NCBI RefSeq assembly: GCF_002002705.1
Contig: NZ_MUNS01000033.1
Coordinates: 1 to 64,000 of the forward strand
Reading direction: 5' to 3'
From: Polaromonas sp. C04
GTDB taxonomy: Bacteria > Pseudomonadota > Gammaproteobacteria > Burkholderiales > Burkholderiaceae_C
DNA length: 64,000 nt
The position numbers and the translations under genes were made by a program. This document shows, piece by piece, positions 18,737 to 27,000 of the stretch. How positions within the stretch are numbered: position 1 is the stretch's first letter; the number at the start of each line of letters is the position of its first letter. The notes below the pieces were generated by a model. That model was not told the DNA's origin and ran no database searches. It was given only the letters and a program-made list of their open reading frames with translations.

Positions 18737-19201
18737 ATGCACAGCGCCCCATCGGTCTCCTATCCGGTGGGGCGTTCGCGCGTCTGGGCTCTGGCCCTGG
18801 GCCTGGCCTGGCTGGGGGGGGCGCTCCTCACGGGCGCGTGGTGTGCCCAGGCGGACAGCGTGGGTTGGCGCCAGTGGCTGGCCGTGGCCTGCGTGCTGGC
18901 CGGCGCCGGTGTCGCGCTGGCGGGCTGGCTGGCGTCGCCTCTTGGCGAATTGCAATGGGATGGCGTGGGCTGGTGCTGGCTGGCGCGAGGGGCCGCCGGC
19001 GAACAGGTCGCGGGATTGTTGACGGTGCATCTGGACTTGCAGCAGTGCCTGCTGATACGTCTGTGCGGCGCTGGCGGTGGGCGGCGCTGGCTGTGGCTGG
19101 AGCAGCGTCGTCAGCCGGCGCGCTGGGACGACCTGCGCCGTGCGGTATATTCGCGCGCCAGAGCCGCGCCCGACGAGGCGCGAGCGCCGTTGCCCGGCTG
19201 A
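18737..19201 (+). CDS. Small inner-membrane protein, YgfX-like (tentative)
   Basis: A 154-residue protein with two predicted membrane segments (about residues 15-37 and 47-66), then LGELQWDGVGWCWL and a C-terminal soluble part ending WDDLRRAVYSRARAAPDEARAP. The layout of two helices, a short beta-rich domain and a terminal W/R-rich helix resembles the YgfX/CptA family, whose E. coli member acts on cytoskeletal proteins and is encoded beside sdhE. Similarity is weak and by eye only. It lies between fabF and rpoE, 12 bases before the latter. Function unknown. Confidence 0.7.
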   Translation: MHSAPSVSYPVGRSRVWALALGLAWLGGALLTGAWCAQADSVGWRQWLAVACVLAGAGVALAGWLASPLGELQWDGVGWCWLARGAAGEQVAGLLTVHLDLQQCLLIRLCGAGGGRRWLWLEQRRQPARWDDLRRAVYSRARAAPDEARAPLPG

Positions 19202-19213
19202 GACCGTGAACCG

Positions 19214-19876
19214 ATGAGCGCCAAGATTCCACCTTCCACCCCTGCGCCGATCCTGCCTGCCGCAGCGCCGGCGCCCGCCGACAGCGATCTGCTGCTGGTC
19301 GAACGCACCGTGGCCGGTGACCAGCGGGCGTTCGAGCTGCTGGTGATCAAGTACCAGCGCCGCATCGAGCGCCTGATCGGGCGCATGGTGCGCGACGTCG
19401 ACCTGGTGGAGGACATTGCGCAGGAAACCTTCATCCGGGCCTACCGCGCCCTGCACCAGTTCCGGGGCGAGGCGCAGTTCTACACCTGGCTGTACCGCAT
19501 CGCGGTGAACACTGCCAAGAAGTCCCTGCTCGACATGAAGCGCAACCCGGTGATCTCCGAGAACGCCTTCAGGGCGCCCGACGAGGACGATGAAACTTCC
19601 CAGGCCGGGCACGAACTAACTACCCAAGAAACACCGGAAACCGTACTGGCCGCCAAAGAGATTGCGGCCGTTGTGAACGCCGCCATGCAGGCGTTGCCCG
19701 AGGATTTGCGCCAGGCCGTGACGCTGCGCGAGATTGAAGGGCTGAGTTACGAAGAGATTGCTGACGCGATGAATTGCCCGATCGGCACCGTGCGCTCGCG
19801 TATTTTCCGGGCCCGCGAGGCAATATCGGCCAAGGTCCGGCCCCTGCTGGAAAACCAGACAGGCAAGCGGTGGTGA
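19214..19876 (+). CDS. rpoE: ECF sigma factor RpoE (sigma-E/AlgU type)
   Basis: Sigma-E directs the envelope-stress response. The 220-residue protein has a variable N-terminus, region 2 (about residues 25-100; KYQRRIERLIGRMVRDVDLVEDIAQETFIRAYRALHQFRGEAQFYTWLYRIA) and region 4 with its helix-turn-helix (LPEDLRQAVTLREIEGLSYEEIADAMNCPIGTVRSRIFRAR). It is followed by genes for an RseA-type anti-sigma, RseB and a DegP/MucD protease, the classical regulatory cluster. No sigma-E-type promoter close to consensus was recognised upstream. Confidence 0.96.
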   Translation: MSAKIPPSTPAPILPAAAPAPADSDLLLVERTVAGDQRAFELLVIKYQRRIERLIGRMVRDVDLVEDIAQETFIRAYRALHQFRGEAQFYTWLYRIAVNTAKKSLLDMKRNPVISENAFRAPDEDDETSQAGHELTTQETPETVLAAKEIAAVVNAAMQALPEDLRQAVTLREIEGLSYEEIADAMNCPIGTVRSRIFRAREAISAKVRPLLENQTGKRW

Positions 19877-19918
19877 TCCCTTTCATGGTGGATGGTGACA
19901 GGCTGGCAGGTGACAAAC

Positions 19919-20560
19919 ATGAATGACATGGTGAATGAACACGAAGTGATTTCCGCCCTCGCGGATGGGCAGCTGCGTGGCGAAGAATTCGCGCGCGCGG
20001 TGGAAGCCGTCAGCGCCAACGCGCAGGCGCTGGCCACCTGGCACGCCTACCACGTGGTGGGCGATGTGCTGCGCTCCGGCGAGCTGGCCGCCTGCCGCCA
20101 GGACGTCGCCTTCATCGCGCGCCTGAAGACCCGCCTGCAGCAGGAGCAGATCCAGGTGCCGTCCAGGAGCGCCATGGGGCCTATGGCAGCCAGTGCCTAT
20201 TCCGCGGGAACGGGCGGCCAAAGCGGTGAAAAAAGGCGGGCGGCCAACGAGTCGAGCTTGCGCTGGAAGCTGGTCGCTGGCTTTGCCTCGCTGGCCGCCG
20301 TGGCGGCGATCGGCTGGAACGGGCTCGCCGGATCGGGTCAACCCGCCGGCCAGCCCCAACTGGCTCAGGCGGTGGTGCCCGTGCAGCCGCAGGCAGCGCA
20401 GCCTGCCGTGGCCGTTGCCGACAGCGACTCGCCTGTCATGATCCGCGACCCGCGCCTGGATGCCTTTCTGGCGGCCCATGAGCAGTTTGGCGGGACCTCG
20501 GCGCTGCAGATGCCGGCCGGATTTCTGCGCAATGCCACTTTCGAGGGGCAGGCCCGTTAG
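19919..20560 (+). CDS. rseA: Anti-sigma-E factor RseA/MucA type
   Basis: A 213-residue single-pass protein. The cytosolic N-terminus (NEHEVISALADGQLRGEEFARAVEAV...WHAYHVVGDVLRS) is the sigma-binding domain of the RseA family, followed by a membrane segment at about residues 115-135 (LVAGFASLAAVAAIGWNGLA) and an Ala/Pro/Val-rich periplasmic part that would bind RseB. ATG 19919 is taken, since the upstream GTG 19892 would add nine non-conserved residues. Gene order between rpoE and rseB supports the role. DegS/RseP cleavage would release sigma-E (family knowledge). Confidence 0.92.
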   Translation: MNDMVNEHEVISALADGQLRGEEFARAVEAVSANAQALATWHAYHVVGDVLRSGELAACRQDVAFIARLKTRLQQEQIQVPSRSAMGPMAASAYSAGTGGQSGEKRRAANESSLRWKLVAGFASLAAVAAIGWNGLAGSGQPAGQPQLAQAVVPVQPQAAQPAVAVADSDSPVMIRDPRLDAFLAAHEQFGGTSALQMPAGFLRNATFEGQAR

Positions 20561-20593
20561 GGGCGTCGGTGCCTGCGTGAGAAAGCCTTTGTC

Positions 20594-21646
20594 ATGATTT
20601 TCAAGCCTTTTTGGCGTTACGCCCTTGTGCTGTCTGCACTGGGCGCTATGAATCTTGTAGCCGCGCAGACACCTGCGACCGTCGCGCCTGCGGCCCAGCC
20701 TGACAGCCCATTGGCCGATCGCAGCGTGGGCGATTGGCTGATGCGCATGCACGAGGCTTCGCGCAAGCGCGCCTACACCGGCACGTTCGTGGTGTCTTCT
20801 TCGTCGGGCAACCTGTCCAGTGCACGCATCTGGCATGTGTGCGAAGGCGATCAGCAGATGGAGCGCGTCGAGGCGTTGACCGGCGTGCCGCGCTCCACCT
20901 TCCGGCGCAACGACCAGGTTGTCACGTTTTTCCCGCAGGCGCGGGTCGTCAAGACCGAACGGCGCGAGTCACTCGGGCTGTTTCCCAACCTGCTCAAGTC
21001 CAGCAACTCGGCGATTGACGAGTTTTACGCCGCGCAGCAGGCCGGCAGTGGCCGCGTGGCCGGTTTCGACGCCAGCGTGGTGCAACTCAAACCGAAAGAC
21101 AAACTGCGCTTTGGCTATCGCATCTGGAGCGAAAAAAAGTCCGGCCTGGTGGTCAAGCTGCAAACGCTCGACACCGATGGCCGGGTGCTCGAACAGGCCG
21201 CCTTTTCCGATCTGCAAATTGATGCACCGGTCAAGATGAGCGCGCTGGCCCAGATGATGGGTGATACCGCGGGCTACAAGGTCATCGCGACCGAGCTGGT
21301 CAAGACCACCGCGGCGGCCGAGGGCTGGGCCCTGAAAAGCCCGGTGGCCGGATTCAAGCCGATGAACTGCTACAAGCGCCCGATGGCGGCCGAGGGCGGC
21401 GCCCACGATGCCTCCGACAATACCCTGCAGTGGGTGTTTTCGGATGGGCTGGCGTCGGTTTCCGTCTTTGTCGAAGCCTATGACCCCAAACGTCATACGC
21501 AGGAAGTTCATCTGACCATGGGCGCCACCCAGATGCTGACACGGCATTTGAGCGACCCGTCGGGTGACTGGTGGATCACGGTGGTGGGCGAAGTGCCGCT
21601 GCCCACGCTCAAGGTGTTCGCGCAGAATCTTGAGCGTACAAAATAG
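20594..21646 (+). CDS. rseB: Sigma-E negative regulator RseB/MucB
   Basis: A periplasmic protein that binds RseA and senses mislocalised lipoprotein or LPS. The 350-residue product has a signal peptide (FWRYALVLSALGAMNLVAAQ), then the LolA-like MucB/RseB N-domain (ADRSVGDWLMRMHEASRKRAYTGTFVVSSS) and the smaller C-domain ending DWWITVVGEVPLPTLKVFAQNLER. It lies between rseA and the protease gene. A partial dispersed repeat (20645-20662) is within the signal-peptide coding region (GCTATGAATCTTGTAGCC), an unusual AT-rich patch. Confidence 0.93.
   Translation: MIFKPFWRYALVLSALGAMNLVAAQTPATVAPAAQPDSPLADRSVGDWLMRMHEASRKRAYTGTFVVSSSSGNLSSARIWHVCEGDQQMERVEALTGVPRSTFRRNDQVVTFFPQARVVKTERRESLGLFPNLLKSSNSAIDEFYAAQQAGSGRVAGFDASVVQLKPKDKLRFGYRIWSEKKSGLVVKLQTLDTDGRVLEQAAFSDLQIDAPVKMSALAQMMGDTAGYKVIATELVKTTAAAEGWALKSPVAGFKPMNCYKRPMAAEGGAHDASDNTLQWVFSDGLASVSVFVEAYDPKRHTQEVHLTMGATQMLTRHLSDPSGDWWITVVGEVPLPTLKVFAQNLERTK
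20645..20662 (+). repeat. Partial GCTAY...GTAGC element in the rseB signal sequence
   Basis: GCTAT, seven bases, GTAGCC: the 18-bp palindromic half only. No GGGCT is seen 19 nt further. Could be chance. Confidence 0.3.
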
Positions 21647-21686
21647 ACCCCCGACTCGATGGACTTATTTCAATGAAAGGCCGGTA

Positions 21687-23165
21687 ATGCTTCATATCGA
21701 CTGGAAAAAAATGCGTGTCAGGGCCGGCTCGTTCGCGGCCGCCGGCGCGCTTGCGCTGGTGGCCGGCACGGCGACCCTGGTGCCGACCGGGCCCGTGGCG
21801 GCGCAAACGCGCACGCTGCCCGACTTTACCGATCTGGTGGAGCAGGTGGGGCCGTCAGTGGTGAATATCCGCACGCTGGAGAAAGCGCCGGCCGACGCCG
21901 ACGCGGGCAGCAATCCGGACGCCGACATGCAGGAATTCTTCCGGCGCTTTTTCGGCGTGCCGCTGCCCGGCACGCCGCGCCAGGCGCCGCCCTCGAGCCG
22001 GTCTCAGCCGCAAGAAGAGCAGCCGCGCGGCGTCGGTTCCGGCTTCATCCTCACCCCGGACGGCTACATCATGACCAATGCGCACGTGGTCGACGGCGCC
22101 GACGAAGTCATGGTGACGCTGACCGACAAGCGCGAGTTCAAGGCCAAAATCATCGGTGCCGACAAGCGCAGCGATATCGCCGTGGTGAAAATTGACGCCA
22201 CCGGCCTGCCGGCCGTGAAAATCGGCGACGTGGGCAAACTCAAGGTCGGCGAGTGGGTGATGGCGATCGGCTCGCCGTTCGGCCTGGAAAACACCGTGAC
22301 CGCCGGCATCGTGAGCGCCAAGCAGCGCGACACCGGCGACTATCTGCCGTTCATCCAGACCGATGTGGCCATCAACCCGGGCAACTCGGGCGGCCCCCTG
22401 ATCAATATGCGCGGCGAAGTGGTGGGCATCAACAGCCAGATTTACTCGCGCTCGGGCGGCTTCATGGGGATTTCGTTTGCGATCCCCGTGGACGAGGCCA
22501 TTCGCGTGAGCGACCAGTTGCGTGCTACCGGGCGCGTATCGCGCGGGCGCATCGGCGTGCAGATCGACGAGGTCACGAAAGACGTGGCCGACTCGATCGG
22601 CTTGGGTAAGCCGGTGGGCGCGCTGGTGCGCGGCGTCGAGAGCGGCTCGCCGGCCGACAAGGCGGGCGTGCAGCCGGGCGACGTCATCACGCGCTTCGAC
22701 GGCAAGGCGATCGACAAGGCGAGTGACCTGCCGCGCCTGGTGGGCAACACCAAGCCCGGCACGCGCAGCCTGCTTACCGTATTCCGCCGCGGCGCCTCCA
22801 AGGATCTGGGTATCACCGTCGCGGAGATCGAACCCGACAAGACCGTCAAGACCACCGCCCGCAATGAAAAACCCAAGGCCGCCAGCGCAGCCCAGTCGCT
22901 GGGCCTGTCGGTCAGTGACCTGTCGGCGGATCAGAAAAAAGAGCTCAAGCTCAAGGGCGGCGTGAAGGTCGATGCAGTGACCGACGCGGCACAGCGCGCG
23001 GGCCTGCGTGAAGGCGATGTGATCATGGCGGTTGCCAACACGCCGGTCAGCAACGTCAAGGAATTCGACGAGGCTCTCTCCAAGGCCGACAAGAGCAAGC
23101 CGGTGAATGTGCTGTTCCGCCGTGGTGACTGGGCGCAATACGCCCTGATCCGGCAGGCGCGTTGA
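21687..23165 (+). CDS. mucD: DegP/MucD-type periplasmic serine protease (Do family)
   Basis: An HtrA protease/chaperone that clears misfolded envelope proteins. The 492-residue protein has a signal peptide (SFAAAGALALVAGTATLVPTG...AAQ) and the catalytic triad His133 (TNAHVVDGAD), Asp163 (RSDIAVVK) and Ser234 (PGNSGGPL), followed by two PDZ domains (about 290-380 and 410-490). An acidic, Pro-rich loop lies before the protease core. ATG 21687 starts 40 bases after rseB. Location in the rpoE cluster supports the MucD role in negative feedback on sigma-E. Confidence 0.95.
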   Translation: MLHIDWKKMRVRAGSFAAAGALALVAGTATLVPTGPVAAQTRTLPDFTDLVEQVGPSVVNIRTLEKAPADADAGSNPDADMQEFFRRFFGVPLPGTPRQAPPSSRSQPQEEQPRGVGSGFILTPDGYIMTNAHVVDGADEVMVTLTDKREFKAKIIGADKRSDIAVVKIDATGLPAVKIGDVGKLKVGEWVMAIGSPFGLENTVTAGIVSAKQRDTGDYLPFIQTDVAINPGNSGGPLINMRGEVVGINSQIYSRSGGFMGISFAIPVDEAIRVSDQLRATGRVSRGRIGVQIDEVTKDVADSIGLGKPVGALVRGVESGSPADKAGVQPGDVITRFDGKAIDKASDLPRLVGNTKPGTRSLLTVFRRGASKDLGITVAEIEPDKTVKTTARNEKPKAASAAQSLGLSVSDLSADQKKELKLKGGVKVDAVTDAAQRAGLREGDVIMAVANTPVSNVKEFDEALSKADKSKPVNVLFRRGDWAQYALIRQAR

Positions 23166-23193
23166 TCGGGCCGGGCCATCTCCAAACGCGGTG

Positions 23194-23273
23194 AGGGGCC
23201 ACCCCGAGCAAGTTGGCCCCCTTGGGGGGCAATGCAGCACACGCAGTGGCAAATGTGGGGGCTCGGAAAGCCC
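23194..23273 (-). repeat. C/G hairpin repeat, subtype A (copy 1)
   Basis: Core GCCCCCTTGGGGGGC flanked on the left by CACCCCGAGCAAGTTG and on the right by CACGCAGTGGCAAATGTG and GGGGCT. The same layout recurs at 25581-25650, 36510-36674 and 38455-38517. Its complement aligns with the left half of subtype B repeats. Confidence 0.75.
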
Positions 23274-23487
23274 CAGCCCGGACTCGGGTTTGGGGTTTTT
23301 TGGGGGTGGTGGACTTAAAACGACTGCCTGCAAAAAATATTTTTTTGAAGCTGAGAGGTCGATTTTTGTTTGTAACCACTAACTTTTCTGAGGGTTAATT
23401 ACAAATTTGGATAGAATCTGCAGCCTAAAGCAGTGATTAGCGGCATATTGAAAATGCCTAAACCCACGATGCGGGATGAAATCAGGC

Positions 23488-23565
23488 TGTGCACCGTCGG
23501 TCCACAGATCACCCACAAGTTGTCCAGAGTCTTACCCACGGTAATTGTTGATAAGCTGTGAATAA
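23488..23565. other. Cluster of DnaA-box-like 9-mers beside an AT-rich segment
   Basis: Against TTATNCACA: one perfect site on the minus strand (23557-23565, TTATTCACA), one with a single mismatch (23546-23554, TTATCAACA on the minus strand), and four with 2-3 mismatches on the plus strand (23498-23506, 23509-23517, 23520-23528, 23532-23540). An AT-rich segment lies about 70-170 bp to the left. No dnaA, dnaN or gyrB is nearby. This is the architecture of a replication origin or a DnaA-titration/reactivation site, but function is unproven. Confidence 0.4.
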
Positions 23566-23647
23566 AATTCTTGTTGTTAGGTTGCAACGACCCGATTTGG
23601 CGGGTGTCGGGCCTGTACGCGCCGGACTTTTTGCCTACAATGAAGCT

Positions 23648-23713
23648 CCAACTAATCGCAGTTGCCATAGATTGTTGGTTTAGGGCGCGTCACAACTCGA
23701 CGCGCCCTTTTTT
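23648..23713 (+). ncRNA. Candidate small RNA ending in a strong terminator upstream of lepA
   Basis: A TACAAT hexamer (23636-23641) followed by about 66 nt ending in a perfect terminator. No convincing -35 box is seen. Alternatively the terminator ends a longer transcript from further upstream. No known RNA family was recognised. Confidence 0.3.
23682..23713 (+). terminator. Intrinsic terminator upstream of lepA
   Basis: A perfect 10-bp stem (AGGGCGCGTC with GACGCGCCCT), a 7-nt loop and six T residues. It lies more than 500 bp from the mucD stop, so it ends either a long 3' leader or a separate short transcript. Confidence 0.9.
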
Positions 23714-23757
23714 ATTTCCGTACCCCATTCAATTCAATCACTTGAAGCTCTTCGTTG

Positions 23758-25569
23758 ATGAATCACATCAGAAATTTCTCGATCATTGCGCACATTGATC
23801 ACGGCAAGTCGACGCTCGCGGATCGCTTGATCCAGCGCTGTGGTGGCCTTGCCGATCGCGAGATGCAGGCGCAGGTGCTCGACTCGATGGACATCGAAAA
23901 AGAGCGTGGGATAACCATCAAGGCGCAGACCGCTGCGCTGCATTACAAGGCACTCGATGGACAGATCTACAACCTCAATTTGATCGACACACCGGGCCAC
24001 GTGGACTTCTCTTATGAAGTGAGCCGCTCGCTCTCCGCCTGCGAAGGTGCGTTGCTGGTGGTCGATGCATCACAAGGTGTCGAGGCGCAGACGGTGGCCA
24101 ACTGCTACACCGCACTCGACCTCGGTGTTGAAGTCGTGCCGGTGCTCAACAAGATGGACCTGCCGAACGCCGATCCCGACAACGCCCGCGCAGAGATAGA
24201 GGACGTGATCGGCATCGACGCGACCGACGCGATTCCGTGTTCGGCCAAGACCGGCATGGGCATCGACGAAATCCTCGAGGCCGTGGTGGCCAGAATTCCG
24301 CCGCCCAGAGGCAATCCGGCGGGCCCGCTGCGCGCCATGATCATCGACAGCTGGTTCGACAGCTACGTCGGCGTGGTGATGCTGGTGCGCGTGGTCGATG
24401 GCCGGCTGGCGCGCGGCGAGCGTATCAAGATGATGGCCACCGGGGCCATGTACAACGCCGACAACCTGGGTGTCTTCACCCCCGCCAACGAGGCGCGCGC
24501 GGCGCTGGAGGCGGGCGAGGTCGGCTACATCATCGCCGGCATTCGCGAATTGCAGGCCGCCAAGGTGGGTGACACCATCACCTTGATCCGGCCCGGCACC
24601 GGCGGCGCGGCCTTCACCGCGACCGAGGCACTGCCGGGCTTCAAGGAAATCCAGCCGCAGGTGTTTGCCGGGCTGTATCCAACCGAGGCAAACCAGTACG
24701 AAGGATTGCGCGACAGCCTGGAAAAACTCAAGCTGAACGACTCCTCGCTGTACTACGAGCCCGAGGTCTCGCAGGCGCTGGGCTTTGGTTTTCGCTGCGG
24801 CTTTCTGGGCCTGCTGCACATGGAGATCGTGCAGGAGCGGCTCGAGCGCGAGTTCGACCAGGACCTGATCACCACGGCCCCGAGCGTGGTGTACCAGGTG
24901 GTCAAGGCGGACGGCGAAGTCGTGATGGTGGAGAACCCGGCCAAGATGCCGGACCAGGGGCGCATGGAAGAAATCCGCGAGCCGATTGTCACGGTGCACC
25001 TATACATGCCGCAGGAATATGTGGGCGCAGTCATGACGCTGGCCAACCAGAAGCGCGGCGTGCAGATGAACATGGCCTACCACGGGCGCCAGGTGATGCT
25101 GACCTACGAGCTGCCGCTGGGCGAGATCGTGCTCGACTTCTTCGACAAGCTCAAATCGGTGAGCCGGGGCTACGCCTCGATGGACTACGAGTTCAAGGAG
25201 TACCGCGCGGCGGACGTGGTCAAGGTCGATATCTTGCTCAACGGCGAGAAGGTCGATGCGCTGTCCATCATCGTGCACCGCTCGCAGTCGCAATACCGTG
25301 GCCGCGCCGTGGTGGCCAAGATGCGCGAGATCATCTCGCGCCAGATGTACGACGTCGCGATCCAGGCGGCCATCGGGGCCAACATCATTGCGCGTGAGAC
25401 AATCAAGGCGCTGCGCAAGAACGTGCTCGCCAAGTGTTATGGCGGCGATATTTCGCGCAAACGCAAACTCCTTGAAAAACAAAAAGCAGGCAAGAAGCGC
25501 ATGAAGCAGATTGGATCGGTCGAAGTCCCCCAGGAGGCCTTTCTGGCCATTTTGCAGGTGGAGGATTGA
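23758..25569 (+). CDS. lepA: Elongation factor 4 (LepA), ribosomal GTPase
   Basis: LepA is a ribosome-associated GTPase that aids initiation and back-translocation. The 603-residue protein begins [24 protein letters not shown] (P-loop at residues 11-18), has [25 protein letters not shown]-like domains and the LepA-specific C-terminus ([26 protein letters not shown]). ATG 23758 is used; a TTG directly before it is also in frame. No strong Shine-Dalgarno sequence. The gene lies upstream of lepB as in E. coli. Confidence 0.97.
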   Translation: MNHIRNFSIIAHIDHGKSTLADRLIQRCGGLADREMQAQVLDSMDIEKERGITIKAQTAALHYKALDGQIYNLNLIDTPGHVDFSYEVSRSLSACEGALLVVDASQGVEAQTVANCYTALDLGVEVVPVLNKMDLPNADPDNARAEIEDVIGIDATDAIPCSAKTGMGIDEILEAVVARIPPPRGNPAGPLRAMIIDSWFDSYVGVVMLVRVVDGRLARGERIKMMATGAMYNADNLGVFTPANEARAALEAGEVGYIIAGIRELQAAKVGDTITLIRPGTGGAAFTATEALPGFKEIQPQVFAGLYPTEANQYEGLRDSLEKLKLNDSSLYYEPEVSQALGFGFRCGFLGLLHMEIVQERLEREFDQDLITTAPSVVYQVVKADGEVVMVENPAKMPDQGRMEEIREPIVTVHLYMPQEYVGAVMTLANQKRGVQMNMAYHGRQVMLTYELPLGEIVLDFFDKLKSVSRGYASMDYEFKEYRAADVVKVDILLNGEKVDALSIIVHRSQSQYRGRAVVAKMREIISRQMYDVAIQAAIGANIIARETIKALRKNVLAKCYGGDISRKRKLLEKQKAGKKRMKQIGSVEVPQEAFLAILQVED

Positions 25570-25580
25570 TGAGCGCCGCA

Positions 25581-25650
25581 CGGCCCCCCGAAGGCGCGAA
25601 GGCCCCCCTGGGGGGCAGCGAAATACGCGCAGTGACGAGCGTGGGGGCTC
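25581..25650 (-). repeat. C/G hairpin repeat, subtype A (copy 2) in the lepA-lepB gap
   Basis: CGGCCCCCCG and a GCCCCCCTGGGGGGC core, followed by AAATACGCGCAGTGACGAG and CGTGGGGGCTC. It fills the whole gap and ends one base before the lepB ATG, so the lepB ribosome binding region is made of repeat sequence. Confidence 0.8.
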
Positions 25651-25651
25651 A

Positions 25652-26620
25652 ATGATGCAAATTCTGACCTCCCTGATTCTGGCGGCCTTTGCCGCCTATG
25701 CCGGTGCCTGGTACTTCGGCGCGTTCGAGGGCAACTTTGCCTTGCTGCTGTTCATGGCCACCGTGGTGACCGGCCTGTACTGGCTGGCGGAGCGGTTCTA
25801 CTTCCTGCCCCAGCGCAAAAAGGCCGCTGCCGCGCTCGAGCTGCAGGCGACCCAGCGCCGCAGCGAACTCGCCAAAATGGGCATCGACAAGGTCGATGGC
25901 GACATCGCCCAGGCCAGGAGCCGGATCATCATGCAGCCCTGGTGGCTGGACTGGACCGCGGGTTTGTTCCCGGTGATCGCCGCCGTGTTCCTGCTGCGCT
26001 CGTTTCTGTTCGAGCCGTTCAAGATCCCGTCAGGCTCGATGATCCCCACGCTGCGGGTGGGCGACCTGATCCTGGTCAACAAATTCATCTACGGCATTCG
26101 CCTGCCGGTGCTCAACACCAAAATTACCGAAGGCAGTCCTCCCCAGCGCGGCGACGTGATGGTGTTTCGCTACCCGCCGCAGCCGAGCCTGGACTACATC
26201 AAGCGCGTGGTGGGTCTGCCGGGCGACGAGGTGGCCTATCTCAACAAGCGGCTCACCATCAACGGCAAGCCAGTGGTCACCACGCCCCTGCCCGAATTTT
26301 TCGACGACGATACGATGCGCTATTACAAGCAGTACCAGGAAGTGCTGGGCACGCATACGCACCGGCTGCTCAATGATGACGACCGGCCCGCCTTTGTGCC
26401 TGGTGTGGAGGATTTCCCCAACCGCCAGAATTGCCGCTACAGTATCGAGGGCGTCGTTTGCAAGGTGCCGCCGGGCCAGTATTTCATGATGGGTGACAAC
26501 CGCGATAATTCACTCGATTCGCGCTACTGGGGGTTCGTGCCCGATAACAACATTGTCGGCAAGGCGTTCTTCGTCTGGATGAACTTCAGCGACCTCAAGC
26601 GCATTGGCTCGTTCAATTAA
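25652..26620 (+). CDS. lepB: Signal peptidase I
   Basis: Leader peptidase cleaves signal peptides on the outer face of the inner membrane. The 322-residue protein has two N-terminal membrane segments (about 5-23 and 27-47), a cytosolic loop, a third hydrophobic segment (about 101-120), then the catalytic Ser129 (IPSGSMIPTL) and Lys184 (DYIKRVVGLPGDEV) and box E (GDNRDNSLDSRYWGFV). ATG 25652 or the adjacent ATG 25655 starts it. There is no Shine-Dalgarno sequence: the upstream bases GTGGGGGCTC belong to a repeat, so expression may depend on the G-rich tract or on coupling. Confidence 0.96.
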   Translation: MMQILTSLILAAFAAYAGAWYFGAFEGNFALLLFMATVVTGLYWLAERFYFLPQRKKAAAALELQATQRRSELAKMGIDKVDGDIAQARSRIIMQPWWLDWTAGLFPVIAAVFLLRSFLFEPFKIPSGSMIPTLRVGDLILVNKFIYGIRLPVLNTKITEGSPPQRGDVMVFRYPPQPSLDYIKRVVGLPGDEVAYLNKRLTINGKPVVTTPLPEFFDDDTMRYYKQYQEVLGTHTHRLLNDDDRPAFVPGVEDFPNRQNCRYSIEGVVCKVPPGQYFMMGDNRDNSLDSRYWGFVPDNNIVGKAFFVWMNFSDLKRIGSFN

Positions 26621-26641
26621 TAGTGGTTTAAAAGGCAGGGT

Positions 26642-26998
26642 ATGCAACGTCAATTCAAATCGAGGCAGCGCGGTCTTTCCTTCATCGGGCTGATTTTCTT
26701 CGGCGGCATCCTGGCCTGTATCGGCGTGATGCTGGCACAGGTCGCGCCCACCGTCATCGAATACCAGTCGATCTCCAAAGCCGTCGACAAGGCGGCCCGC
26801 GAGGGCAATTCAGTCGTCGAAGTGCGCACGATTTTTGACAAGGCCGCCGACATTGACTACATCACCGCCATCACTGGAAAAGACCTGGACGTTACCAAGG
26901 ACGGCGACAAGGTGGTCGTCAACTTTGCCTACAACAAGGAAATCCACATGGTCGGCCCCGCGTACCTGCTGCTGAAATACAGCGGGCGCTCCAAGTAA
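26642..26998 (+). CDS. DUF4845 family membrane protein
   Basis: A 118-residue protein with one N-terminal membrane helix (about residues 12-34; GLSFIGLIFFGGILACIGVMLAQ) after a basic start, and a periplasmic domain ending NKEIHMVGPAYLLLKYSGRSK. It matches the DUF4845 family regularly found between lepB and rnc in beta- and gamma-proteobacteria. The RGLSFIGLIFFGGIL start resembles a type IV pilin or prepilin-like N-terminus, but the Glu expected at +5 is absent. Function unknown; translation is probably coupled to lepB and rnc. Confidence 0.85.
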   Translation: MQRQFKSRQRGLSFIGLIFFGGILACIGVMLAQVAPTVIEYQSISKAVDKAAREGNSVVEVRTIFDKAADIDYITAITGKDLDVTKDGDKVVVNFAYNKEIHMVGPAYLLLKYSGRSK

Positions 26999-27000
26999 GC

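Larger units (their letters stand above)
23166..23757. other. 592-bp non-coding region between mucD and lepA
   Basis: No credible protein gene. In order: a C/G hairpin repeat (23194-23273), an AT-rich stretch (about 23320-23420), a cluster of DnaA-box-like 9-mers (23488-23565), a TACAAT -10-like box (23636-23641), and a perfect intrinsic terminator (23682-23713) only 44 bp before lepA. Base composition is far lower in GC than its neighbours. Confidence 0.75.

Noticed and set aside
23571-23798. A 75-codon frame before lepA
   Set aside because: It runs through the terminator and into lepA in another frame, with no recognisable motif.
26642-26998. DUF4845 protein as a type IV pilin
   Set aside because: The N-terminal helix looks pilin-like, but the key Glu at +5 and a clear prepilin cleavage site are missing.
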